In this document: one piece after another, positions 11,573 through 21,026 of the stretch
How positions within the stretch are numbered: the stretch's first letter is position 1
Layout of the letters: the number at the start of each line of letters is the position of its first letter
Source: Gammaproteobacteria bacterium
GTDB taxonomy: Bacteria; Pseudomonadota; Gammaproteobacteria; Steroidobacterales; Woeseiaceae
NCBI GenBank assembly: GCA_018699395.1
Contig: JABIQN010000047.1
Coordinates: 1 to 57,885, forward strand
Direction: 5' to 3'
DNA length: 57,885 nucleotides
Position numbers and translations under genes: made by a program
The notes under the pieces: model-generated
Told to the model about the DNA's origin: nothing
The model's database searches: none
What the model saw: the letters and a program-made list of their open reading frames with translations, nothing else

Positions 11573-12367
11573 TTAACTAATGGAGCCGACTAGTTCGGAC
11601 AGATATTTTGCATGCAATGAAGGGTTTGCGGCTAACACAGAACGAATACTCAAATCGGGCTTGTCGCCATTGAGGTCAGTAAAAACTCCGCCCGCTTCGG
11701 TCACGATCACCGACAAGGCTGCGATGTCCAGAATATTGACGTCGGATTCAATTACCGCTTCAATCTTGCCAGCAGCCAATAGATGATAATGATAAAAATC
11801 GCCATAGCCTCGAATTCGATCCGCTCTTTGCACAATACTCCCTAGCGCAGACCAGCCATCACTTTGTGCTAGAGACTTCAAATTACCCGTCGATACTGCG
11901 GCGCATTCCGGATCATCAATATCACTGACCTGCAGTCGCTGACCGTTCAGCCACGCGCCCTGCCCCTTCTCAGCCCATGCAAGCTCACCCATCATCGTGC
12001 CGCTGGACACACCCAGTATCAGCTCACCATTGTGCATTAACGCGATCTGAGTTGAGAAAAAAGGATATTGGCGCACGAATCCCTTAGTGCCGTCGATCGG
12101 GTCGACCAACCAAAGATACTCGGCGCTGAGATCAGTCTGACCAGACTCTTCTCCATAAAAGCCATGCTCTGGATAGACGTTGAGAATCAGGTCGCGAATG
12201 GCCTCCTCACACTCGACATCCGCCTGGGTAACCGGCGTCATGTCAGCCTTGGTGGTGACTGTAAAATTACCCGCGAAATAACTGCGACTTATGTCGGCCG
12301 CTTTATCCGCCGCTGCCAACGCGACCTTGAGATAATCCGAAGCATTTTGTGCATTAAAGCTTTCCAC
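11573..12367 (-). CDS. Inositol monophosphatase family protein (possible HisN-type histidinol phosphatase)
   Basis: GEESG, DPIDGTKGF and DVNILDIAALSVIVTEAGG motifs. Confidence 0.9.
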   Translation of the reverse strand: MESFNAQNASDYLKVALAAADKAADISRSYFAGNFTVTTKADMTPVTQADVECEEAIRDLILNVYPEHGFYGEESGQTDLSAEYLWLVDPIDGTKGFVRQYPFFSTQIALMHNGELILGVSSGTMMGELAWAEKGQGAWLNGQRLQVSDIDDPECAAVSTGNLKSLAQSDGWSALGSIVQRADRIRGYGDFYHYHLLAAGKIEAVIESDVNILDIAALSVIVTEAGGVFTDLNGDKPDLSIRSVLAANPSLHAKYLSELVGSIS

Positions 12368-12478
12368 CTGAGCGCTCGATCCTGATATTCCAATAGATGT
12401 TGTAACTATGGCCGCTGCAGTTCAGAGAAACAAGCATCGCATCTTGACAGTACGCCGCGGCCTACCTATCGTCATCTC

Positions 12479-13027
12479 ATGGGAAATAGACTCAGTAAAA
12501 TTTACACCCGCACCGGAGACGACGGAACAACAGGACTCGGCGATGGCAGTCGCGTTGCAAAAGATTCCATCCGCGTCGAAGCCTATGGCACTGTCGACGA
12601 AGCAAACTCGGCCATTGGCTTGGTACTGGCGGCCCAGTCTTTGCCCGATGAAGTGCGCACCTGCTTAACCGAGGTCCAGCACGACCTGTTCGAACTCGGT
12701 GGTGAGCTCTGCATCCCGGGGCACACTGCGGTAAGCCAAGAATTCATCGATCGGCTCGAGGCGGACCTCGACAAATTTAACGAAGATCTGCCGATGCTTA
12801 AGGAATTCATCTTGCCAGGAGGCGGCCCAGCAGCAGCCGCTTGCCACCTCGCACGAACGATTGTACGTCGCGCGGAACGCCGCGTTGGGACGCTCGCGGG
12901 CGTCGAAGCAATCCGACCAGAAGCTGGAAAATACCTAAATCGACTATCCGACCTGATATTCGTAATCGCGCGAGTACTCGCTCGTGTCGAGTCCGGTCAA
13001 GAGGTTCTTTGGAACCGCAAAAGATAG
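12479..13027 (+). CDS. PduO-type cob(I)yrinic acid a,c-diamide adenosyltransferase
   Basis: KIYTRTGDDGTTGLGDGSRV, VEAYGTVDEANSAIG, ARTIVRRAERR. Confidence 0.95.
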   Translation: MGNRLSKIYTRTGDDGTTGLGDGSRVAKDSIRVEAYGTVDEANSAIGLVLAAQSLPDEVRTCLTEVQHDLFELGGELCIPGHTAVSQEFIDRLEADLDKFNEDLPMLKEFILPGGGPAAAACHLARTIVRRAERRVGTLAGVEAIRPEAGKYLNRLSDLIFVIARVLARVESGQEVLWNRKR

Positions 13028-13045
13028 AACCACCCAGCGGCCCGA

Positions 13046-13162
13046 ATGAATAGACGATTGCTACTCGAGCTTCTCGCGACGACAGCCTTAAGCGCCTGTA
13101 ACACTCGTAAGAATACTGCTAAAAACCTTCGTCTGGTCATCGTTGGCGCTGGAATTATCTGA
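13046..13162 (+). pseudogene. Truncated N-terminus of a lipoprotein-type FAD-dependent oxidoreductase (38 aa, below the ORF-track cutoff)
   Basis: MNRRLLLELLATTALSACNTRKNTAKNLRLVIVGAGII*: lipobox LSAC followed by the Rossmann start VIVGAGIxG, then a stop. Confidence 0.6.
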
Positions 13163-13319
13163 GAGGAATATTGTCGATCGACTTGACGAGTTCCATTCAG
13201 ATCGCAACCGCAAGTTAATTAAGCGCTACTGAGGCCCTTCACACTGTGATTTTCCGCGTCGGAGGTTAAAAACTAGGTCAGACTGAAGGAGTCCCGTTTC
13301 GCCGAGCGTATCGTCAAAC

Positions 13320-14249
13320 TTAACGCGTCGAGCCGTACAAGGTCAGCGCTGCTATTATGACGGCCCAGATAAGTAACAGGCGAAACACGAGTTTGTTGGC
13401 CGCCATCGCGCCACGAATTCCACGTTCATTAATTGACTCATCGCTGTTGTCTTGAAGTGCCAACGCCGCAACACCAACACGAGCTAGCAGATGTTCGCTG
13501 TGCTCCGATATCGTTGCGTCGCGATCTTCCATTGGCGCGCGGAATGCGGCAATCGCATCATCCGCATGACCTGCAGTTGCGTAGCCCAAAGCGGTAAGTC
13601 GAGCCGGTACCCATGCCATTAAGCCATGCACAAACGCCGCCGCGTCACGCATTCGAGCTAAACCACCAGAGTCTTCCTCAAATGCTGCGCTGAACACAGC
13701 TCGACGCCGAACAAGGTCTGTGACGCGATAAGTCCAGGCGGCCAGAGGCCCGATCGAGCCCGCAAATGCGCCCAGAACAACAAACCAGAACACGACTGTG
13801 AACAAGCGGTTATTTGCTTGCACGCAGACAGCTTCCTCAACACGCGCGATCCGCTCGCGCGCATCGGCAGGAACCTCATCTTCGATAATGGCTTTCGCTG
13901 CGATTTGGATCTGCTCTTCATCCTCGGCTTTAAGTGCTTTGCAGTACTCATCGACCTCTTCGCCAATATCCTTCGGTCCGATCGAAAAAAACAGCACGAC
14001 TACCGAGAGGATCAAATACGTAAAGCCCTGCAAAGTATCTCCAAGGCTATAAATGATCCCGAATACAGGCAGTGCCAGCAGGACAATAAGGATGATTACC
14101 GGAATAATTGCAGGCCAGCTTCCGAGTCGCTCCGCTTGACGAAATCCGGCATCAATAATTCGATCCAGCCAGCGCATGCGACGCCAAGGAAACAACTGTG
14201 TTGCAAGTCGCTCAATAGTGAGCCCGATGAGTAAAGCAATCAGGTGCAT
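13320..14249 (-). CDS. ampE: AmpE-like regulatory signaling modulator, membrane protein
   Basis: MHLIALLIGLTIERLATQLFPWRRMRWLD; adjacent to ampD. Confidence 0.8.
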   Translation of the reverse strand: MHLIALLIGLTIERLATQLFPWRRMRWLDRIIDAGFRQAERLGSWPAIIPVIILIVLLALPVFGIIYSLGDTLQGFTYLILSVVVLFFSIGPKDIGEEVDEYCKALKAEDEEQIQIAAKAIIEDEVPADARERIARVEEAVCVQANNRLFTVVFWFVVLGAFAGSIGPLAAWTYRVTDLVRRRAVFSAAFEEDSGGLARMRDAAAFVHGLMAWVPARLTALGYATAGHADDAIAAFRAPMEDRDATISEHSEHLLARVGVAALALQDNSDESINERGIRGAMAANKLVFRLLLIWAVIIAALTLYGSTR

Positions 14250-14845
14250 TAGTCTTTTTTCTCTCTTGATTCTTCAACTGCATCATACAAGCGTAACCAG
14301 TCGAAAGCAGGTCCTGGATCGCTCTTCCGGCCAGGAGCGACATCCGAGTGGCCAGCGAGTTCACGCATTGTCAGTTGTGGGTAGGTCACCATCAGAGCCT
14401 TTAATACAGCGGACAACACATTGTACTGACGATCATTATAGTTGGTCTCATCTTCGCCCTCCAATTCGATACCGATCGAAAAGTCGTTGCATCTCGAACG
14501 ACCACGAAAATGCGATTGGCCGGCATGCCATGCGCGTTCATTGAAAGGCACGAACTGTACAAGATCGCCATCACGTCGAATAAGCAGGTGGGCGGAAACC
14601 TCCATTCCACGGATCTCGACAAAGTACGGGTGGGCACCCCAATCAAGCTCGTTCAAAAAAAACGCCTCTATTTCCGGACCGCCAAACTGACCGGGAGGCA
14701 GACTGATGCCATGCAGTATGATCAATTCGAGGGCACCAACGCCTGGTCGCGCATCTCGATTTGGACTAGGGCACAACCGGGCTGGATTAATCAGCCCGGT
14801 TTCCGGATTCACTGTAAAGTCGCCAGTCATGATGACTTCAGGCAT
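14249..14845 (-). CDS. ampD: 1,6-anhydro-N-acetylmuramyl-L-alanine amidase
   Basis: SPNRDARPGVGALELIILHGISLPPGQFGG, ERAWHAGQS, GHSDVAPGRKSDPGPAFDW. Confidence 0.95.
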   Translation of the reverse strand: MPEVIMTGDFTVNPETGLINPARLCPSPNRDARPGVGALELIILHGISLPPGQFGGPEIEAFFLNELDWGAHPYFVEIRGMEVSAHLLIRRDGDLVQFVPFNERAWHAGQSHFRGRSRCNDFSIGIELEGEDETNYNDRQYNVLSAVLKALMVTYPQLTMRELAGHSDVAPGRKSDPGPAFDWLRLYDAVEESREKKD

Positions 14846-14857
14846 GATTTCAAAGAC

Positions 14858-15592
14858 ATGAGTACGAGGCTATTTGTTTCCAGCGCATTGAGCAACGGTG
14901 TCGAGCTGGAACTTGACGGGGATCGAGCGAAATACCTCGGCAAAGTGCTGCGCGCGCGTGTTGGCGACACGTTGACGATATTCAATGGGGACGGCCCAGA
15001 ATGGCCTGCCACGATCACGAGTATTAGTAAAAGTAGCGTCAATCTGGCGCTCGGCATGAGTATCGATCCAGGCACCGAATCACCGCTAAAAATTCATCTT
15101 GTACAGGGTATATCGCGCGGTGATCGCATGGATTTCGTCGTGCAAAAAGCCACTGAGCTTGGTGTGAAACGTATTACACCAGTCTTGACGGAATACGGCG
15201 TCGTCAAATTAAAATCTGATCGAGCCGAAAAACGGCGCGATCACTGGCAAAAAATTGCTGACAACGCATGCGAACAATCAGGACGCACACGCCAGCCGTT
15301 GATCGACATGCCAATACCTTTGAAAAACTGGTTCGGAAGCAAACCGCCGAAAGTCGATGCCGAAGTTGTTCTCGTACCCAATGCCGCTGCGCCGCTAGCT
15401 CTGATTCCGGCGCCGGAAACCAAAATCTGCGTGTTAATCGGACCAGAAGGTGGCTTTAGCGAAACTGAGTATGGCGACGCCGAGGTTTCTGGATTTCAAG
15501 CTGTGTCCTTGGGGCCGCGGGTATTACGTACGGAATCAGCAGCTATTGCGACGCTCTCCGTCTTGCAGTCAATGTGGGGCGATTTACGCTAG
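14858..15592 (+). CDS. rsmE: 16S rRNA (uracil(1498)-N(3))-methyltransferase
   Basis: LFVSSAL...KYLGKVLRARVGD, VQGISRGDRMDFVVQKATELGV, IGPEGGFSETE; the track start at 14510 is too far upstream. Confidence 0.94.
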   Translation: MSTRLFVSSALSNGVELELDGDRAKYLGKVLRARVGDTLTIFNGDGPEWPATITSISKSSVNLALGMSIDPGTESPLKIHLVQGISRGDRMDFVVQKATELGVKRITPVLTEYGVVKLKSDRAEKRRDHWQKIADNACEQSGRTRQPLIDMPIPLKNWFGSKPPKVDAEVVLVPNAAAPLALIPAPETKICVLIGPEGGFSETEYGDAEVSGFQAVSLGPRVLRTESAAIATLSVLQSMWGDLR

Positions 15593-15627
15593 ACGCTAGT
15601 CACGCCTGCATCGATCGCTATGAATAT

Positions 15628-15750
15628 TTAGCAACTCTCTTTTGACAAAAGTGTTTCTGCTGCTTGGCGGATAGTTTTGCTGTCGTCCACGACGAGTATT
15701 TTTAGCCCATTAAGGCTCCCCGATACGCTAGCTGACAACAAAATTTCCAC
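15628..15750 (-). pseudogene. pilG: pilG remnant (5' fragment of a twitching-motility response regulator receiver domain)
   Basis: Minus strand GLKILVVDDSKTIRQAAETLLSKESC* closely resembles recalled PilG GLKVMVIDDSKTIRRTAETLLKKVGC; divergent from gshB as in Pseudomonas. Confidence 0.75.
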
Positions 15751-15896
15751 ATTGGAAACCAACTTTTACTATATTGATATAACCTCTACTATGAAATACG
15801 CCGCGTTATGCGAAATCATCAGAATTCGGATGCTTACAGTGGATTTCACGGTATAGTTGACCGCTTCCGTTCGAAACAACTCCCGAAACGCAAAAC

Positions 15897-16853
15897 ATGG
15901 CAGAAAACCCGTTAAAAGTTGGCATTGTGATGGATCCGATCGGATCCATCACGCCGAAAAAGGACTCCTCACTCGCTATGCTGCTCGAAGCAACTCGGCG
16001 TGATGCTGAGCTCCATTATTTTGAGCAGCGGGATTTGCGCATGCTTTCGGGAAAGGCTATCGGCGTGTCAACGCGCCTCACGGTTCACGACGATGACAAG
16101 GATTGGTACGATCTCGGCGAACGGCAAGAAATCGATCTAGGCGATTTAGACGTGATACTGATGCGCAAGGATCCGCCCTTTGACATGGAGTATGTCTACG
16201 CCACCTATATATTGGATCGAGCAAAACTCGCTGGCGCACTTATCGTCAACGCGCCACAGGCGTTGCGTGACATGAATGAAAAGGTCTATACGGCCTGGTT
16301 CCCAGAATGCACTCCCCTGACACTCGTAACGCGATCCATGGATGAGATAAAATCCTTCCTCGCCGAGCATCAGCGAATTGTAGTTAAGCCTCTGGACGGA
16401 ATGGGTGGGCGCTCAATATTTGTGGTGCGAAAAGGCGATAACAACGCTAACGTTATTTTTGAAACCCTCACAGATTACGGACGGCGCTTCGCGATGGCAC
16501 AGGTTTTCATTCCGGAAATCGCGGACGGCGACAAACGCATCCTGCTGATTGACGGCGAGCCAGTCCCCTATGCGCTCGCACGCATTCCAACCGGCGACGA
16601 TAACCGTGGCAACATTGTGGCCGGGGCTACGACACGAGGCCAGGAGCTATCGGCTGCGGATATGCGCATCTGTGCGCAGGTGGGCCCGGTGCTCAAAGAA
16701 CAGGGGGTGCTGTTCGCAGGGATAGATGTAATCGGTGACTATATGACTGAAGTCAACGTGACGAGCCCGACGGGTATCCGCGAACTAGATCGGCAATTTG
16801 ATCTCAACATTGCAGGCCTGATGTTTGATGCGATCGAGCGCGCCTTGCCGTGA
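15897..16853 (+). CDS. gshB: Glutathione synthase
   Basis: VGIVMDPIGSITPKKDSSLAMLLEA, MRKDPPFDMEYVYATYIL, EVNVTSPTGIREL. Confidence 0.97.
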   Translation: MAENPLKVGIVMDPIGSITPKKDSSLAMLLEATRRDAELHYFEQRDLRMLSGKAIGVSTRLTVHDDDKDWYDLGERQEIDLGDLDVILMRKDPPFDMEYVYATYILDRAKLAGALIVNAPQALRDMNEKVYTAWFPECTPLTLVTRSMDEIKSFLAEHQRIVVKPLDGMGGRSIFVVRKGDNNANVIFETLTDYGRRFAMAQVFIPEIADGDKRILLIDGEPVPYALARIPTGDDNRGNIVAGATTRGQELSAADMRICAQVGPVLKEQGVLFAGIDVIGDYMTEVNVTSPTGIRELDRQFDLNIAGLMFDAIERALP

Positions 16854-16932
16854 GCGGGCGGCCACCAGAAAGAGTCGTTGGGAACTAGTCCCTTTATTTA
16901 TGTAAGAAAAATGGCGGATTATTTGCGCAAAT

Positions 16933-17826
16933 ATGGCCAATTTAGTACTGCATACTGACCCCCTCGAAAAGATGCGACTTGACTCGCCGTCCGTACCCGA
17001 TCGACTGCCCGCTATGCTTTTCCTAGCAGCGCTTGTGCACGGCATTCTGATCATCGGCATCACCTTTAATCCCGAGCTCGAGAATCAGTTCGCGAGCGCT
17101 ATTTCACTTGAAGTCACGATCGTTGCCGATACGAACCAACAGATCGATCGGCCTGATGCGGCCGCTTATCTCGCGCAAGCGAGCCAGGAAGGTGGTGGCA
17201 ATACGACCGAACAGGTGCGACCAACCGCACCACTGCAGAGCGCCGTGCTGATCGATAATGGAGGTCAGGATGATGGAACGTCTGTATTGGATGCGAAGGA
17301 ACATGTACGTTCGGCTGATGAGTTGCTTGCAACGTCTGATTCAACGGACCGGCAAGTTGACATCGATCCACGATCAGACCCGCGGCTTGAGACCAGCATG
17401 GCAATCATCATGGAGGCTGGTAGTGAAGTAACGCTGCCGCTGCCGCAGGACGACCAGGCAACAATGTTGATCAGTGACGACAAGCTACGACAGCTCATTG
17501 TCAGTGCTGACACACGCGAATCCGTAATCGCCGCGTATCTCGATAACTGGAAGCGTCGAATTGAGGCTGTCGGCGAGTCTTATATCCCGCAGCTGGTCGA
17601 GCTCGATGACATCACTGGTAGCCCGACCTTGATGGTGGCCATCGACGCATCGGGCGAATTGACGGAGGCTGTCATTCGAAAATCCAGTAGCTCAACAATC
17701 CTGGATCTGGCCGCACTCGACATTTTACAACGGGCCTCGCCATTTGATCCCCTCCCCGCTGAAGTAATGGCCGAACATGACATCGTACGTTTCGAGTATA
17801 AATGGCTATTCGGTAATCAGGAATAA
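16933..17826 (+). CDS. Energy transducer TonB-like protein
   Basis: N-terminal TM, long linker, C-terminal TonB-like domain ASGELTEAVIRKSSSSTILDLAALDILQRASPFDPLP; between gshB and yqgE. Confidence 0.88.
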   Translation: MANLVLHTDPLEKMRLDSPSVPDRLPAMLFLAALVHGILIIGITFNPELENQFASAISLEVTIVADTNQQIDRPDAAAYLAQASQEGGGNTTEQVRPTAPLQSAVLIDNGGQDDGTSVLDAKEHVRSADELLATSDSTDRQVDIDPRSDPRLETSMAIIMEAGSEVTLPLPQDDQATMLISDDKLRQLIVSADTRESVIAAYLDNWKRRIEAVGESYIPQLVELDDITGSPTLMVAIDASGELTEAVIRKSSSSTILDLAALDILQRASPFDPLPAEVMAEHDIVRFEYKWLFGNQE

Positions 17827-17868
17827 TGCTGACTTGTGTCACGGGACGTGAGCGCCGATACTAGGATC

Positions 17869-18432
17869 ATGAATTCGGATAGCTTGCTTACAAATCAACT
17901 GCTTATCGCCATGCCTGGCATGGAAGATCCGAATTTCAGCTCGACCGTTACCTTGATCTGTGATCATAACGATGACGGCGCACTCGGCATCATCATAAAC
18001 CGCCCTCTAAGCCTAAAACTCTCCGGCCTTTTCGACCAACTTTCGGCTGAAGATGTCGACCCGGTCGCTGCAAATAATCCCGTTATGTCCGGAGGACCTA
18101 TTGGCACCGAGCGCGGATTCGTTTTGCATGACAAGACGCATAGCTTTGAGAACACACTTTCAGTGTCCGATGATATTCAGTTGACCTTATCGCGCGACGT
18201 TATCGACGCAATGGCGACAGGTATTGGTCCGCAAAAATCACTAATTGCGATCGGCTATGCCGGATGGGATTCAGGACAGCTCGAAGAAGAGATGCTGGCC
18301 AATTGTTGGCTCAACGTCACGGCGACCCCGGAATTGGTATTCAGTACACCTTTTGCGGATCGATGGGATTCCGCGGCGCGTCTTCTGGGCGTCGATCTCG
18401 CTAGTATTTCGCCAGAAGCCGGCCACGCCTGA
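17869..18432 (+). CDS. yqgE: YqgE/AlgH family protein
   Basis: LLTNQLLIAMPGMEDPNFSSTVTLICDHNDDGALGIIINRP. Confidence 0.95.
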   Translation: MNSDSLLTNQLLIAMPGMEDPNFSSTVTLICDHNDDGALGIIINRPLSLKLSGLFDQLSAEDVDPVAANNPVMSGGPIGTERGFVLHDKTHSFENTLSVSDDIQLTLSRDVIDAMATGIGPQKSLIAIGYAGWDSGQLEEEMLANCWLNVTATPELVFSTPFADRWDSAARLLGVDLASISPEAGHA

Positions 18433-18433
18433 T

Positions 18434-18859
18434 TTGTCGCAACCCAGAACAATACTCGCATTTGATTTCGGCCTGCGCCGGATAGGCGTTGCCATCGGTC
18501 AGGATGTCACCAGTTCCTCTTCCCCGCTTGGGATTGTTAGCAATCGCAACGAGAGTGTCGACCACGCAGCAATCGCAGCTATTATCAAGGAATGGCGCCC
18601 GACCGGTATCGTCGTCGGCATGCCCAGCCATGCCGACGGATCGCCAAGCGAAATGCAAAAACCAGTCGAGTCTTTCATTAAAGAACTACGCCGCTACGAG
18701 CTTGATATAGACACAGTCGATGAGCGTTATACCTCAGTCGAGGCAAAGCAGGCTCTGAAATCGGCGCGAGCAGCAGGTACGCGCGGCCGAATCTCCAAGG
18801 AAATGATAGATAGCGCTGCGGCAGTATTTATAGCTGAAAGATACCTCTCATCTGGGTAG
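18434..18859 (+). CDS. yqgF: Holliday junction resolvase-like / pre-16S rRNA nuclease YqgF (probable TTG start)
   Basis: ILAFDFGLRRIGVAIGQ, VVGMPSHADGSPSEM, DERYTSVEA. Confidence 0.92.
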   Translation: MSQPRTILAFDFGLRRIGVAIGQDVTSSSSPLGIVSNRNESVDHAAIAAIIKEWRPTGIVVGMPSHADGSPSEMQKPVESFIKELRRYELDIDTVDERYTSVEAKQALKSARAAGTRGRISKEMIDSAAAVFIAERYLSSG

Positions 18860-18870
18860 AATGCCCCGCG

Positions 18871-19845
18871 ATGCAACCAGATGACACCAAATTGCAGTTC
18901 GACGAGAGGGGCAACCTGCGACATTTTTTATCACTCAAGGGTATCGGGGCAGAGCTGTTAACCCAATTGTTGGACGACGCCGAAAGATACCTAGCAGCAC
19001 CAGGCTCTTTGCCGATACGCAGCCAGTCCCTTGCCGGCCGCACAGTTGGCAACCTCTTTTTCGAGCCTAGCACTCGTACTCGCGCGTCATTCGACCTAGC
19101 AGGTCGACGGCTTGGTGCGGACGTCTTGAATTTGGATGTGAACACGTCATCACGCAAGAAAGGCGAAAGCATTCTTGACACGATTTACACCCTAGAAGCC
19201 ATGCATGTCGATGTGATGGTCGTTCGCGATGCCAGCGATGGTGTGCCAGCCTATATAGCCCGTCATGTTAATGACCACATCAGTGTTCTGAACGCTGGCG
19301 AATCTGATGTGTCGCATCCGACGCAAGGTTTGCTTGATCTAATGACGATTCGTCAGCATAACGATGACTTTGGGAATATGACGGTAGCTATCGTTGGCGA
19401 TATCCAACATTCGCGTGTTGCCATGTCAGCATCTGAAGCATTGCAGACAATGGGGATCGGGGAGTTACGACTTGTTTCACCGGCTGCTCTGGCGCCCGAC
19501 GCGGATCGCTTCCCAGGCGCGCACATCGTCGACAATCTGGCGGATGGCCTAAAGGATGCTGATGTCGTCATGGCATTACGCATTCAGCGCGAACGCATCG
19601 GTAATCTTGACGGTGTGCCAGGTATTAATGAGTACTTCGCCAACTATGGCATTAGTCACGACAGCCTTGTGTATGCGAAACCCGATGCGATTGTGATGCA
19701 TCCGGGTCCGATGAATCGTGGCATCGAAATTGAGGGCACACTCGCTGATGGCCCACGCTCTGTGATCACGAAACAGGTGACGAATGGCGTTGCAGTTCGA
19801 ATGGCCGTACTTGACCGCATAGGCAAGATGATGAACGCACGGTGA
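18871..19845 (+). CDS. pyrB: Aspartate carbamoyltransferase catalytic subunit
   Basis: FFEPSTRTRASFDLAGRRLGADVLN, DGVPAYIARHV, HPTQGLLDLMTI, HPGPMNRGIEI. Confidence 0.96.
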   Translation: MQPDDTKLQFDERGNLRHFLSLKGIGAELLTQLLDDAERYLAAPGSLPIRSQSLAGRTVGNLFFEPSTRTRASFDLAGRRLGADVLNLDVNTSSRKKGESILDTIYTLEAMHVDVMVVRDASDGVPAYIARHVNDHISVLNAGESDVSHPTQGLLDLMTIRQHNDDFGNMTVAIVGDIQHSRVAMSASEALQTMGIGELRLVSPAALAPDADRFPGAHIVDNLADGLKDADVVMALRIQRERIGNLDGVPGINEYFANYGISHDSLVYAKPDAIVMHPGPMNRGIEIEGTLADGPRSVITKQVTNGVAVRMAVLDRIGKMMNAR

Positions 19846-20732
19846 CGACTGCCGATCAAAAAAACGCGCAGCGAAATCGTAATACAATTTACGTCGAAAG
19901 CGGCGAGATAATTAATGTCGATGAATTTCCTGGCAACCAGTTCATCATGCGTATTCGCGCACCGAAGTGTGCGGCAAAAGCAGAGCCCGGTAGTTTCGTG
20001 CACATTACATGTGACGAAGCATTGCCGATGCGCCGCCCTTTATCGATCATGCGTGTCGAAGACGACTGTCTTGACATCCTCTACAAAATCGTCGGCCACG
20101 GACTTCAGAGCTTATCGACGAAAGGTCCGGGGGATGCTGTCAGCGTACTCGGGCCGATCGGACAGCCATTTCGTCTATCTAAAGAGCGACCGAGAGCCTT
20201 ACTAATAGGCGGTGGTGTCGGAATTCCCCCGATAGTACACATCGCGGATCATCTGAGACGGCAAGGAAGTGATTGGGCGCCGCTTGCGATTCTCGGCTCT
20301 GAGCTACCGTTCCCGTTCAAGCTGCAGCGCTCAAATATTAAAACACCATGGCTTGACGATGAAATCACTGCAACGGTGCCGCTCATGGAGGACTGGGGTA
20401 TTTCCTGCCGACTCGCGACTCTTGCCGGGTTCGACGGTTGTTACGACGGCTACGTCACCGACCTTGCTGACCGATGGCTATCGACCTTGTCCAGCGATGA
20501 ACTCACCGAAGTCGGAATATTCTCTTGTGGCCCAACACCGATGCTGAGAGCTGTGGCATCACTTGCTGAAAGATATGGCGTGCCATGCCAAGTGTCTTTG
20601 GAAGAGTTTATGGCTTGCGCTGTTGGTGGATGTGCCGGTTGCACAGTCAAAATCAGTACACCTGACGGCGATGCCATGAAGCGAGTCTGTGTCGACGGAC
20701 CAGTTTTCGATGCCGCTACAGTGGTTTGGTAG
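19842..20732 (+). CDS. pyrK: Dihydroorotate dehydrogenase electron transfer subunit-like protein
   Basis: FAD/NAD-binding reductase fold, LLIGGGVGIPPI, C-terminal 2Fe-2S cysteines ACAVGGCAGCTVK...C; overlaps the pyrB stop. Confidence 0.85.
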   Translation: MTTADQKNAQRNRNTIYVESGEIINVDEFPGNQFIMRIRAPKCAAKAEPGSFVHITCDEALPMRRPLSIMRVEDDCLDILYKIVGHGLQSLSTKGPGDAVSVLGPIGQPFRLSKERPRALLIGGGVGIPPIVHIADHLRRQGSDWAPLAILGSELPFPFKLQRSNIKTPWLDDEITATVPLMEDWGISCRLATLAGFDGCYDGYVTDLADRWLSTLSSDELTEVGIFSCGPTPMLRAVASLAERYGVPCQVSLEEFMACAVGGCAGCTVKISTPDGDAMKRVCVDGPVFDAATVVW

Positions 20733-20735
20733 CGG

Positions 20736-20942
20736 CAGAAATTCTTCGTAATTCTTACGCTACTTGTCATTCATGATGTCGTACACCATGCTATTGACGT
20801 CTTTGTGGGTGAGCGTCGGCATATTAACTCACTTTATGTCGCCATCAACGTGAATCATAAGCGGCACGCCCCCAGACAAATGCAGGTCCGAGACGTTGCT
20901 CTATATCGTGAACGACAAAAGATGAGCTACGTCGACGGCCAT
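20736..20942 (-). pseudogene. pilT: pilT remnant (about 69 N-terminal codons, three in-frame stops, 3' part deleted)
   Basis: MAVDVAHLLSFTI*SNVSDLHLSGGVPLMIHVDGDIK*VNMPTLTHKDVNSMVYDIMNDK*RKNYEEFL is colinear with the PilT N-terminus; divergent from yggS. Confidence 0.88.
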
Positions 20943-21026
20943 ATTTCTCCCTCTTTTGACGAGGCAGGACTTATCATAACCCGGCGCAGAATTGAGCCTA
21001 ATATAGTGAAGCAATAGGACTAAAGC

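Noticed and set aside
20805-21017. Tracked plus-strand ORF of 70 aa between pyrK and yggS
   Set aside because: Mostly antisense to the pilT remnant, which explains the sequence better.
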